A stretch of DNA of 33,633 bases from Streptomyces muensis (GTDB lineage: Bacteria; Actinomycetota; Actinomycetes; Streptomycetales; Streptomycetaceae), in assembly GCF_021474425.1 (NCBI RefSeq), contig NZ_JAKEIP010000077.1, forward strand, positions 1-33,633, written 5' to 3'. The notes beneath the pieces were generated by a model, which was not told the origin of the DNA, did no database searches, and saw nothing but the letters and a program-made list of their open reading frames with translations. The position numbers and the translations under genes were made by a program. Positions 1-6,776 of this stretch are shown piece by piece; position 1 is the first letter of the stretch, and each line of letters begins with the position of its first letter.

Positions 1-851
1 CCCCTCCGGGCCGCCTCCCTCTCCGCCGCCCCCTTCTCCAACGCCCCCCGGATCGACCCCAACTCCCGCTCCAGCTCGCCCGGTTCCGGGAAGTTCTCGT
101 CCCGCTCCAGCAGCACCCCCGGCGGCGACACCCGGGACGCGAGGTCGGTCAGGACGTCCAGGACCGGCTGCGGGACCGGGTGGGCGTGGCTGTCGTGCCA
201 GACGCCGTCGCGTTCGAAACCGCCCGCGACATGGACGTACGCGATGGCCTCCAGCGGCAGCTCGGCGAGCGCCTTGGCCGGGTCCTCGCCCCGGTTGACG
301 TGGTTGGTGTGCAGGTTGGCCACGTCGATCAGCAGCCGCACGCCCGTGCGGTCGGCGAGCTCGTACAGGAACTGCCCCTCGGTCATCTCCTCGCCCGGCC
401 ACGAGATCAGCGCGGCGATGTTCTCCACGGCGAGCGGCACGGGCAGCGCGTCCTGGGCGATGCGGACGTTCTCGCAGAGCACGTCGAGGGCGTCCCGGGT
501 GCGCGGGACCGGCAGGAGGTGGCCCGCCTCCAGACGCGGGGACGCCGTCAGCGGCCCGCCCGCGCGTACGAACGCGATGTGCTCGGTGACCAGCGGCGCC
601 CCCAGCGCCTCGACCCGCTCGGCGAGCGCCGCCAGCCGCCCGGCGTCGGGCCGCTCCGCCCCGCCGAGCCCGAGCGAGACGCCGTGCGGGACCACCGTGA
701 CGCCGCGCTCCCGCAGCCGTACCAGAGACTCGGGAAGGTGCCCGGGGCAGACGTTCTCGGCGACGGCCTCGACCCAGTCGATGCCCGGCATGCGCTCCAC
801 CGCGTCCGCGATCTCCGGACGCCATCCGATGCCCGTACCCAGTCGCTCCAT
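1..851 (-). CDS. DUF692 family multinuclear-iron enzyme (partial, C-terminus beyond window)
   Basis: The visible 283 codons match the DUF692 TIM-barrel family, whose characterised members (MbnB, TglH and relatives) are multi-iron oxygenases that modify cysteines in ribosomal peptides, often with a partner protein. Candidate metal ligands can be read in order: His in VVPHGVSLGLGG, EH in VTEHIAF, E and N in LAVENIA, D in LIDVANLH, H in YVHVAGG, HxH in HDSHAHPVP and E in LLERDENFPE. The ATG at 851 follows GAGG about 6 nt upstream and gives the expected N-terminus MERLGTGIGWRPEI. The gene reads leftward and no stop is reached before base 1. Streptomyces DUF692 proteins commonly sit with TIGR04222 membrane proteins; any such partner would lie outside the window. 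The family is confident; the substrate is unknown. Confidence 0.85.
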   Translation of the reverse strand, partial: MERLGTGIGWRPEIADAVERMPGIDWVEAVAENVCPGHLPESLVRLRERGVTVVPHGVSLGLGGAERPDAGRLAALAERVEALGAPLVTEHIAFVRAGGPLTASPRLEAGHLLPVPRTRDALDVLCENVRIAQDALPVPLAVENIAALISWPGEEMTEGQFLYELADRTGVRLLIDVANLHTNHVNRGEDPAKALAELPLEAIAYVHVAGGFERDGVWHDSHAHPVPQPVLDVLTDLASRVSPPGVLLERDENFPEPGELERELGSIRGALEKGAAEREAARR

Positions 852-1061
852 CGCCCCTCCTCGGCCTCTCCCGTACCCGCTGTCCCGTCTCCTCGGACGT
901 GTCGGTTCGTGACGGGGGTATGGCCCCGCACGCCCCGCCCGAACCGCACGCGGAACACCTTCAGAGCAACATTTGAGGTTCGAGTCCACACCCGCCCGCG
1001 CGCCCCGGCACTCTCCCGACGGCACCCGCAAGGTCGTACGCGCCGGACGGCGGGGATGTTC

Positions 1062-1127
1062 AAAGGCCGGCAGGCCTACCGAAGAGCCGGATGGTCGGCG
1101 ACGAGGGTGCACGAGCCGGGCGCGATC
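1062..1127 (-). repeat. Left copy of 66-bp direct repeat (relic of pth2 3' end)
   Basis: This copy is 59/66 identical, without gaps, to 4158-4223. On the minus strand bases 1126-1076 encode IAPGSCTLVADHPALR plus stop, the C-terminus of a Pth2 peptidyl-tRNA hydrolase. Nothing upstream in this frame resembles the rest of the protein. Similarity continues about 14 bases past the stop codon. A gene 3' end duplicated at the far side of an accessory segment is what site-specific integration into that 3' end leaves behind. That reading is an inference; no integrase gene is visible. Confidence 0.75.
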
Positions 1128-1346
1128 CGCCGCGGCCACCAGATACTGGCGAGCGAGCCGTTGGTGGGCTGACGGCATACCCCGGCCCACCCAACATCCA
1201 GGTCTGATTTGAGTGCACAACCGTTAGCTGAAATGTCATCGGCAATAGTTTCGCCAGCTTTGTTAGCGAGCTTTGCGGGCGATTTTTCGTAGCTGGATTA
1301 CCGAACCGGCTGCGCGCTAATTATCTGGGCGCTAGTCTCGAATCAA

Positions 1347-1370
1347 CTCACGCATCCATGGATGCGTGAG
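1347..1370. repeat. Perfect 24-bp palindrome (operator, recombination site or hairpin)
   Basis: The half-site CTCACGCATCCA is followed directly by its exact reverse complement, with no spacer. It lies just downstream of the AT-rich segment. Perfect 12+12 symmetry is unlikely by chance in a window this size. A dimeric regulator's operator or a recombination core are both plausible. No adjacent gene identifies its role. Confidence 0.6.
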
Positions 1371-1749
1371 GGTGGGGTTCGTGACCGCCAGTGCTGGCGC
1401 GAGCGCGTGCAGAGCAGGCTTTGACCCGTTCGGCAAATGCCCTCTGTCGCGCCGCAAAGCGGCGATCAGGCGTCGCGTCCAATGAGTGCGGATGTCGGGG
1501 CGCCGCGGGGCGTAGATGGCGAAAACGTCACCCAGTTCGTTCCTCCATCGGGTGGCCGGCCGTCACGAGCCTGAAGAGTGGCCCCTGTCGCCCCGCCCGC
1601 CGAGAAGGCCCGGGACGCCACCACGGTGTGCCGGGCCGACCTATGCGAACTCCCGATGCACCCTGAAGAGTTATAGGCACGTCCTGAGTGGCAGGCCTTC
1701 TACCTTGGTTGCGGTTGACCGACCACCATCGAACACGGGGAGAATCCTC

Positions 1750-2130
1750 ATGCGCAAACCCATCGCCGCAGCCCTGGGAGCCGCAGCTGCGGCTGTCATG
1801 CTCACCACTGGCACCGCATCCGCGGACACCGGGTCCGGGCATCGTCCGGACACCGGTGTCTACTTCACCGATGGCTTCGGCCAGTTCACCCGGCCCTGTG
1901 GTACCACCTATGCCATAAGTCTCACCAGCAAGAAGGCAGTCGCAGGAAAGGGCAACAACGGCTCCTGCGCAGGCCACGTCTGGATGCGTGTCCACGGCGA
2001 CAGTTGGGGCAAGTGGCGTAACAGCAACACTCAAGTAGGGCCGGTCAACAGCCCCAGCGGCAAGTTCGACAAGGCCCAGATCAAGGGCTGCAACGAGAGC
2101 TACTGCAAGACGTACACCGTGTACGTCTAG
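1750..2130 (+). CDS. Small secreted four-cysteine protein, unknown function
   Basis: The 126-aa product starts with a Sec signal peptide: MRK, a hydrophobic Ala-rich core to about residue 22, and an ASA cleavage site before DTGSG. The mature part of about 100 residues holds four cysteines (in RPCGTT, NGSCAGH, KGCNES and SYCKTY), probably two disulfides, and is rich in Gly, Ser, Asn, Lys and Trp. The ATG at 1750 is chosen because GGGAG lies about 7 nt upstream and the signal peptide begins exactly there; longer in-frame starts would bury the signal. A strong hairpin terminator follows at 2180-2207. Codon use is less GC-biased than in nearby housekeeping genes, consistent with acquisition in the islet. 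I do not recognise a named family. Confidence 0.75.
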   Translation: MRKPIAAALGAAAAAVMLTTGTASADTGSGHRPDTGVYFTDGFGQFTRPCGTTYAISLTSKKAVAGKGNNGSCAGHVWMRVHGDSWGKWRNSNTQVGPVNSPSGKFDKAQIKGCNESYCKTYTVYV

Positions 2131-2179
2131 GTGGAGCAGGCAGGCTGGACGCGCCCCTGTCACCCCGCGCACCGAGAAG

Positions 2180-2207
2180 AGCCCCGTCGCCATCCAGCGA
2201 CGGGGCT
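2180..2207. terminator. Hairpin terminator, probably bidirectional
   Basis: An 11-bp perfect stem (AGCCCCGTCGC / GCGACGGGGCT) encloses a 6-nt loop. It lies 50 bases after the secreted-protein stop and just before the end of the converging minus-strand pseudogene. No U-run follows, as is usual for Streptomyces terminators. Confidence 0.75.
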
Positions 2208-2214
2208 ACCTCGG

Positions 2215-2650
2215 TCAGGCAGGCCTGTGCCGCCGCCACCGCCGGGCCGACCACCACGCCTTCCGGTAGAACTGCCACCGCTTGCGCAGGTACCAGAGGT
2301 CGTCCCGGCAGACGTCCGTGAACTCACGCTGGGCCTCCACGACGCGGTTCATCCCTGCCGACAACTCTGTGTAGGTGCCGGACGGAAGGAAAATGAACAA
2401 GTCAGTCACTCAGTCGAGCACCGTCTCCGCGGCACGCAATGGGGCCGGGTTGGCAACGAGCCGCAGATCCAGGTAAACGTGAAGAATCTCGCCTTGAGCC
2501 TGGGTCAGCTTGCAACACCGCCATCGCCGTGCTGCTCGCCTCCATCACGGCGGCCTGGAGCCGGTCGTACACCTGGCGTCGTTCATCCCGGCTTCCGAGG
2601 CGCACCCCGGCCTTAGACGTCAGCCGCTTCGTTGGGGCAGGGACGTACAA
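2215..2650 (-). pseudogene. Decayed hypothetical protein gene, frameshifted
   Basis: Three protein-like segments appear in order on the minus strand in different frames. The first, from about 2650, contains LYVPAPTKRLTSKAGVRLGS and then ERRQVYDRLQAAVMEAS. The second continues as LTQAQGEILHVYLDLRLV and ends in TVLD plus a stop. The third contains LPSGTYTELSAGMNRVVEAQ, REFTDVCRDDLWYLRKRWQF and a basic tail. The first break is explained by one extra base near 2510 (CAAGCTG where CAGCTG would keep the frame). The pieces read as one protein of about 145 aa of a Streptomyces hypothetical type that I cannot name. The ancestral start is uncertain; TTG at 2650 is only a guess. Its 5' end abuts the damaged 5' end of the next gene, suggesting a recombination junction near 2650. 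Confidence 0.55.
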
Positions 2651-2656
2651 ACGGCT

Positions 2657-2878
2657 GTAAGGGTCGAGAAGCTCCGCATATGGTTCGCCTGGATCTGCGG
2701 CAACTTCATCCTGCTGATGATCGCCGTGGCGACCCAGGACATCCGCATCGTCAGCGTCATCACCCAGGTGATACTGGCCGCCGGCTTCCTCGCCCTCACC
2801 GTCGCCCTCTTCCGCATGACCGGCGCCCTCAACCGCAAGGCCGCGGCCGCCCGCCGCGAGGTCCTCGGCGACCTGTAG
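2657..2878 (+). pseudogene. Small two-helix membrane protein, start codon apparently lost
   Basis: From about 2657 the frame reads RVEKLRIWFAWICGNFILLM, then an inter-helix segment around TQDIRIVS, then a second hydrophobic helix (VITQVILAAGFLALTVALF) and a charged tail ending EVLGDL. This fits a membrane protein of about 74 aa with two transmembrane segments. No ATG, GTG or TTG is in frame at the natural start; the codon there is GTA, which could be a mutated GTG. Farther upstream the frame opens to 2510 but has no protein-like character and overlaps the opposite pseudogene. The coding remnant is fairly clear; the function is unknown. Confidence 0.4.
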
Positions 2879-2891
2879 CTCGGAGATCACG

Positions 2892-3415
2892 ATGACGTCG
2901 CGGCGCCGTAAGCAGTTCATGCTCGAAGCCTCCCTACGCCAGGCCGAACGGGAGCGAGCCCGCCGTCAAGCGGAGGAACCACAGCAGAGTGAGAGCTATG
3001 CGGCGTTCCTGCGTCGGATGGACCAGCTGAAGTACAAGCGTGAGGACCCGCTCCCCCCAGCGTCCATGTCCAAGAATGCTGACCTGCTGCCGTTCTTCTG
3101 GATCGCCTACTTCGTTGTCCCGATCGTCGGCATTTGGTTGCTCATCCCGAGGTCCACTTGGGCGTCGGCAAGCTCGTCGACATCGGCGTCCACCAGCTGA
3201 TCCTCGACACACCCGTGTGGTGGGGCATCTGCCGTCTGTACAACGGAGGCGCCTACAAGCATCACGCGCCCTTCATCGAGCGCCGTGGCGACGGCCTGTG
3301 CCTGCGCACCGCGGACTACCTGAGGTCGATCGGCTTCGCTGTCGACGAGGCATTGTGGGCCATCGACGGCGCCGAATGCTCGCCGTGCGACAACAAGGTC
3401 CCGGACAGCCACTGA
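2892..3415 (+). pseudogene. Membrane-anchored hypothetical protein split by a -1 frameshift
   Basis: The ATG at 2892 opens a frame with a charged N-terminus (RRRKQFMLEASLRQAERERA), then a hydrophobic segment (LPFFWIAYFVVPIVGIWLLI). Near 3145 this frame degenerates into Ser-rich sequence and stops at 3200. The sensible protein resumes in the -1 frame as PEVHLGVGKLVDIGVHQLIL and runs to VPDSH at 3415, passing through two Cys-containing stretches. The combined product would be about 174 aa: a cytoplasmic coiled region, one membrane helix, then a domain of about 85 residues. No slippery heptamer is visible at the junction, so a 1-nt deletion is more likely than programmed frameshifting. I do not recognise the family. 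Confidence 0.5.
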
Positions 3416-3429
3416 GCCGCTACAGTCGC

Positions 3430-3462
3430 CCCCCGCCCTCGGATTCCCCCGGAGGGCGGGGG
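3430..3462 (+). terminator. GC-rich hairpin terminator
   Basis: An 11-bp perfect stem (CCCCCGCCCTC / GAGGGCGGGGG) has an 11-nt loop. It lies 15 bases after the stop of the preceding frameshifted gene and upstream of the methyltransferase. Confidence 0.65.
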
Positions 3463-3497
3463 TTCCCACAGCCCGACACCACGCAGAGGAACACGCG

Positions 3498-4151
3498 GTG
3501 CCCGTACCGCACGACATCGCCGCCGAGACAGAACTCTGGGACACCTTCGCCGAGTCCGCTTTCAAGGACGACGCCGAGCCGGCGTTCTGTTGGACCCAGT
3601 ACGCCGGGCACGGCCCCGGCCCGGAACTGCTGGGCAGTCCGAGCCGTGTGCTGGAGATCGGGTGCGGCACCGGGCGCGCCCTCGCGCATCTGGCGCGGCA
3701 GGGCATCGAGGCGCGCGGCGTCGACCTCTCCCCGGTCATGGTGGAGAAGGGCAGCAAGCGCTGGGCGGATACCGGCGCGACGTTCGAGTGCGGTGAGGTC
3801 CTGGAGTGGCTCGCCGCGTGCGAGGACATTTTCGATGCCGTCTACTCCATCTTCGGGGCGGCCTGGTTCGTCGACCCGGCGCGGCTCTTCCCTCTCGTGC
3901 GCGACCGGCTCAACCCGGGCGGGCAGTTCGTGTTCTCCCAACCGCCGGCGATCCCCGGCGCTTACGGTCCCCAAGGCATGTACAAGGGTGGCTTTGCGGG
4001 GAAGGCGATGTTCACCTATCGCTACAGCTACAAGCCGCAGGTGTGGGAGCGGCATCTGCTGCGCGCCGGTTTCGTTGCGGTGGAAGCGACTGTCCTGGAC
4101 GCTCCGAAGGAGGGGCACTTCGGCACGCTCATCGTGCGCGCCACGGCATAG
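3498..4151 (+). CDS. Class I SAM-dependent methyltransferase
   Basis: The 217-aa protein carries the Rossmann methyltransferase signature. Motif I is VLEIGCGTGRALAHLA at about residues 51-66, the motif II acidic residue is in GVDLSPVMVEKG, and motif IV/post-I is around DIFDAVYSIFGAAWFVDP, followed by LNPGGQFVFSQPP. The GTG at 3498 has AGAGGA about 8 nt upstream. The length and motifs fit a small-molecule methyltransferase of the Methyltransf_11/25 type; the substrate cannot be read from sequence. The gene is intact, unlike its islet neighbours. It follows a terminator and ends only 7 bases before the right 66-bp repeat, so it looks like terminal cargo of the islet. It converges on the frameshifted pth2 gene. 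Confidence 0.8.
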   Translation: MPVPHDIAAETELWDTFAESAFKDDAEPAFCWTQYAGHGPGPELLGSPSRVLEIGCGTGRALAHLARQGIEARGVDLSPVMVEKGSKRWADTGATFECGEVLEWLAACEDIFDAVYSIFGAAWFVDPARLFPLVRDRLNPGGQFVFSQPPAIPGAYGPQGMYKGGFAGKAMFTYRYSYKPQVWERHLLRAGFVAVEATVLDAPKEGHFGTLIVRATA

Positions 4152-4887
4152 CCTCCGAAAGGCCGGAAGCCCTACCGCAGTGCCGGATGGTCGGCGACGA
4201 CGGTGCACGAGCCCGGTGCGATCTCCGTGAACCCCGCGTCCCGCACCACCGGCAGCCCCCGCCGGTCAGCTCACGCCAGCGCCCCGGCTCGGCGCTCCGT
4301 ACCGCCAGTGGGAACCCCGCGTCGCGCCAGGCGGTCCGCTCCTCGTCCGGCAGTTCCCACCAGGCGAGCTGCGCCGCGTGGCCGGTCTGTGCCATCGCCT
4401 TGCCGGCGGACATGTCGAGCTCGGGGTTCAGCCACAGCACGGGCGTCGCAGGGTCGGCGGCCACGGGTGGCTCCGGGTCGTCGAGGTCGGTGCCGGAGAC
4501 CTGGAGCTTCGCCAGCTCCTTGGGCCAGCCGTCCAGCGGCACGGGCGGGAAGACCCGCACCTCGGCCGACTTGCCGGTGACGGTGATGCCGGGCAGCGCT
4601 TCCGCGCGCCGCCACTCGGCGCCACGAGCCCGCCGTACGACCTTCCGGATCCGCGCGTCCTGCCAGTCCCGCATCGCCCGCGCCCACTCGCCCTCGCCGG
4701 CCGAGCGCTCGTCGCTGAGGATCACCAGCACCGCACGGGCGGCGGTTTCCAGGGCGTCGGTGCGGGCCGGGGGCGCGCTCTTCTCTATGCGGACGACCAG
4801 GGGCAGCACGAACTGCGGTGCCTGGTCGCGGGCGCTCGGCTCGGAGCGGAAGGGGCTGTCGGTCACGGGCGTCGGATCGTTGGTCAC
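4129..4887 (-). CDS. Pth2-type peptidyl-tRNA hydrolase with C-terminal frameshift
   Basis: The N-terminal and middle parts match the long actinobacterial Pth2-domain proteins that hydrolyse peptidyl-tRNA. LWLNPELDMSAGKAMAQTGH gives the Pth2 core with its conserved Lys and His. The frame should continue from WRELTGGG to LPVVRDAGFTEIAPGSCTVV and stop at 4172. Instead a run of five C (plus strand, 4256-4260) where six are needed shifts the frame, replacing the DAGxTxIxPGSxTV motif with about 40 unrelated residues that run to 4129. The conserved Asp of that motif lies in the lost part, so the protein as written is probably inactive. It could be a true mutation or a homopolymer sequencing error. 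The last codons coincide with the right copy of the 66-bp repeat. The start is the ATG at 4887, divergent from the ABC gene. Confidence 0.75.
   Translation of the reverse strand: MTNDPTPVTDSPFRSEPSARDQAPQFVLPLVVRIEKSAPPARTDALETAARAVLVILSDERSAGEGEWARAMRDWQDARIRKVVRRARGAEWRRAEALPGITVTGKSAEVRVFPPVPLDGWPKELAKLQVSGTDLDDPEPPVAADPATPVLWLNPELDMSAGKAMAQTGHAAQLAWWELPDEERTAWRDAGFPLAVRSAEPGRWRELTGGGCRWCGTRGSRRSHRARAPSSPTIRHCGRASGLSEAMPWRAR
4158..4223 (-). repeat. Right copy of 66-bp direct repeat (pth2 3' end)
   Basis: This copy is 59/66 identical to 1062-1127 with no gap, at an offset of 3096 bases. It covers the last 16 codons and stop of the intended pth2 frame (IAPGSCTVVADHPALR) plus about 14 downstream bases. 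The identity stops abruptly inside the gene, as expected of an attachment-site duplication. The seven mismatches imply that the event is old or that the two copies came from different donors. Confidence 0.75.
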
Positions 4888-4925
4888 GTCCTCAAGTGTG
4901 CCAACCCCGGGAGATGATGATCCCC

Positions 4926-5819
4926 ATGCAACGCGATCTTCGTCTGGACAACGTGGGCCGTCGCTACGGCCTGCGCGGCCCCTGGGTCTTACGTGGCGTC
5001 CACCTCACCGTGACCCCCGGCGACCTCATCCGCGTCGAAGGCCCCAACGGCACCGGCAAGTCCACCCTGCTCCGGCTCCTGGCCGGCATAGACACCCCGA
5101 CCGAGGGCCGCATCACGGGCCGCCCCCGCACCGCCTACGTCCCCGAACGCTTCCCGACCGCCCTGCCCTTCACCGCCCTCGGCTACCTCACCCACCTCGG
5201 CAAGGTCCACGGCCTCTCCCGCCCCGCGGCCGCCCGCGCCGCCCTGGAGTGGCTCGACCGCTTCGGCGCCGCCGCGTACGCCCGTACGCCCATGGCCCAG
5301 TTGTCCAAGGGCAGCAGCCAGAAGGTCGCCGTCGTACAGGCCCTCCTCGCCGAACCGGAGCTGCTCGTCCTGGACGAGGCGTGGACCGGCCTCGACGCCG
5401 CCGCCCGCGAGGAGTTGGAGCGGGCCGTCGCCGAACGGACCGCGGGCGGGACCGCCGTGGTCTTCGTGGACCACGACCCGGACCGTCTGGCGGGCGCGCC
5501 GGACGCCACGTACACCGTGCGCGACGCGGGCCTGGACCTCCGGACGGAAGGAGTCGTCGCAGGCCCCGCCGGGCCGCACATGATCGTCGTCGTCCAAGGG
5601 CCGCTCGGCGCGCAACTCCCCGCCGACGCGACTCGTACGGTCATATCGGCCGAGGAACCCGCGCCCGGCACCCACCGACTCACCCTTCCCGCCTCCCACT
5701 CGGACGTCCTCCTGCGGGCCCTGCTGACGGCCCGCCCGCCCTGGCACGTGGTGAGCGTGGGCCAGGAGACGCCCGCGACGGAGCCGGGACCGACCCCCGA
5801 CACCGAGAGCCGCCCATGA
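4926..5819 (+). CDS. ABC transporter ATP-binding protein
   Basis: The 297-aa protein has a full nucleotide-binding domain in its first 200 residues: Walker A GPNGTGKST at 39-47, an unusual signature LSKGSSQKV in place of LSGGQ, Walker B LLVLDEAWTGLD and H-loop VFVDHD. The C-terminal 90 or so residues (from about DLRTEGVVAG) form an extra domain with no motif that I recognise. The ATG at 4926 is preferred because family proteins start just before the first strand; in-frame ATGs at 4914 and 4917 lie too close to GGGAG. Its last bases overlap the next gene (ATGA), so it is co-translated with the permease. The substrate is unknown; the LSKGS-type signature and small permease resemble exporters of the CcmA/multidrug class. 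Confidence 0.85.
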   Translation: MQRDLRLDNVGRRYGLRGPWVLRGVHLTVTPGDLIRVEGPNGTGKSTLLRLLAGIDTPTEGRITGRPRTAYVPERFPTALPFTALGYLTHLGKVHGLSRPAAARAALEWLDRFGAAAYARTPMAQLSKGSSQKVAVVQALLAEPELLVLDEAWTGLDAAAREELERAVAERTAGGTAVVFVDHDPDRLAGAPDATYTVRDAGLDLRTEGVVAGPAGPHMIVVVQGPLGAQLPADATRTVISAEEPAPGTHRLTLPASHSDVLLRALLTARPPWHVVSVGQETPATEPGPTPDTESRP

Positions 5820-6487
5820 CCGCCCTGTTCAGCTACCAGACCGCCCTGCTGGTCCGCTCGCAGCGCTGGCTGCCGCCTTTCATCCTGTACGCCGCGTTCC
5901 TCGGCATCGGCGTGCAGGGCGGCGAGCCCATCCTCGACTCGCTCGGCTTCACGGCCGCGGGACTGCTGCCGGTCGCCGCCTGGCTGGTGCGGATCTGTGT
6001 CACCAACGAGCCGCCCGCCGCCCGCAGTTGTGTCTCCGCGGCGGCCGGTCCCGGTCGGGCGCACCTCGCCGCGCTGCTGGTGGCGCTGACCGCCGCGGCG
6101 CTCGTGGGCACGGTCGCGACCGTCGTCGTGACGCTCATCAGCGACCCGGTGAGCGCGGACCACCAGACGCGCGTACCCCCGCTTCCGGCGGGCGCGGCCG
6201 GGCTGCTCGCCACGCTGGCCTGCGCCCTGCTCGGCACGGCCGTCGGCGCCCTCACCACCTGGCCGCTGCTGCGCTCGACCGGCCGCGCGGTCCCCGCGAT
6301 GCTGCTCGCGGCCCTGCTGGCCGTGGTCGTGACCGGCTCCCCGGCCCAGGCGGCCGTCAGCGGCCTGGTCACCGGCTCCCGCTCGGGCGCGGTCCCCCTG
6401 CCCCTGCTGCCGCTGGCAGCGGCAGCCCTGCTCACGGCGGCGGCGACCGCCGTGGCCTGCGCGCTCACGTCCCGAAGATCACCCTGA
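5816..6487 (+). CDS. ABC transporter permease-like integral membrane protein
   Basis: The 223-aa hydrophobic protein has about six predicted helices, for example around WLPPFILYAAFLGIGV, GLLPVAAWLVRICV, AALLVALTAAALVGTVA, GLLATLACALLGTAVGAL, AMLLAALLAVVVT and a C-terminal Ala/Leu helix. Its ATG overlaps the stop of the ATP-binding protein by four bases, so the two form one transporter by translational coupling. The small size and lack of any periplasmic binding protein nearby suggest an exporter. The substrate is not inferable. Confidence 0.75.
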   Translation: MTALFSYQTALLVRSQRWLPPFILYAAFLGIGVQGGEPILDSLGFTAAGLLPVAAWLVRICVTNEPPAARSCVSAAAGPGRAHLAALLVALTAAALVGTVATVVVTLISDPVSADHQTRVPPLPAGAAGLLATLACALLGTAVGALTTWPLLRSTGRAVPAMLLAALLAVVVTGSPAQAAVSGLVTGSRSGAVPLPLLPLAAAALLTAAATAVACALTSRRSP

Positions 6488-6494
6488 CCGGACC

Positions 6495-6547
6495 GTCACC
6501 CCGAACAGGCGGTCACTCCGAACAGACGGGTCACCCCGAACAGGCGG
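6495..6547. repeat. Three short direct repeats, 17-18-bp period
   Basis: Three tandem copies of about 17 bp run from 6495 to 6547, with core GTCACCCCGAACAGGCGG; the middle copy differs at two positions. They lie between the permease stop and the 3' end of the small minus-strand gene, whose stop codon is inside the third copy. Confidence 0.6.
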
Positions 6548-6758
6548 TCCGCTGTGCCTCCTGCCACTCACACACCGGGCACAGGGTGATCCCCTTGTAC
6601 GACTCCGGGTACTCCGTCGGCTTCCGGCACAGCACACTCCCCCACTCTCGAATGCGCTCGAGCGGGGGGACCCCCATCGCGTACGGCGGCCCGTCCGCCT
6701 TGGGCGGCCTGGTCGCGTCGATCAGGCAGTAGTCGTTGCCGGGCTGGTCCTCGCTCAT
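6531..6758 (-). CDS. Small conserved four-cysteine protein
   Basis: This 75-aa protein begins MSEDQPGNDYCLIDATRPPK. It has four cysteines, in NDYCLID, SVLCRKP, and a CPVC pair followed by EWQEAQRTACSG (the last Cys is a fifth). The CxxC pair with an upstream Cys could bind zinc. It has no signal peptide. The ATG at 6758 is the natural start, 20 or so bases from the deacetylase stop, so the two may share a transcript. The composition is protein-like and the opposite strand offers no gene. I recognise it only as a Streptomyces-type hypothetical. Confidence 0.6.
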   Translation of the reverse strand: MSEDQPGNDYCLIDATRPPKADGPPYAMGVPPLERIREWGSVLCRKPTEYPESYKGITLCPVCEWQEAQRTACSG

Positions 6759-6776
6759 ACGTCCAGCGTACGAGCC

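Larger units (their letters stand above)
852..1749. other. Intergenic stretch with no supported gene; AT-rich part at about 1200-1345
   Basis: About 900 bases separate the DUF692 start from the small secreted protein gene. The stretch contains the left 66-bp repeat (1062-1127), then DNA visibly richer in A and T than its neighbours (about 1200-1345), then a perfect palindrome (1347-1370). Several open frames exist, but none has a convincing start, composition or recognisable protein. A 34-codon GTG frame at 1381-1485 follows a GGTGGGG run and is the best of them, but it cannot be supported. I read this as the decayed left arm of a small acquired islet. Confidence 0.5.

Noticed and set aside
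960..1000. GGTTCGAGTCC, a tRNA T-loop-like string near 977-987, as a tRNA gene or tRNA attachment site
   Set aside because: The flanking T-stem does not pair fully, and no acceptor stem, anticodon arm or D-arm can be folded around it.
1381..1485. 34-codon GTG open frame after the palindrome
   Set aside because: There is a possible ribosome-binding site, but the peptide is short, basic and unlike any known protein, so coding cannot be supported.
2892..3415. Programmed -1 frameshift joining the two halves
   Set aside because: No slippery heptamer or following stem is visible near 3145, and the neighbours are also broken, so mutation is the simpler reading.
3806..6487. Very long plus-strand open frame (893 codons) across methyltransferase, pth2 and ABC genes
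   Set aside because: It is in the wrong frame for three recognisable genes, and only its last 223 codons (the permease) are real. High GC keeps such frames open.
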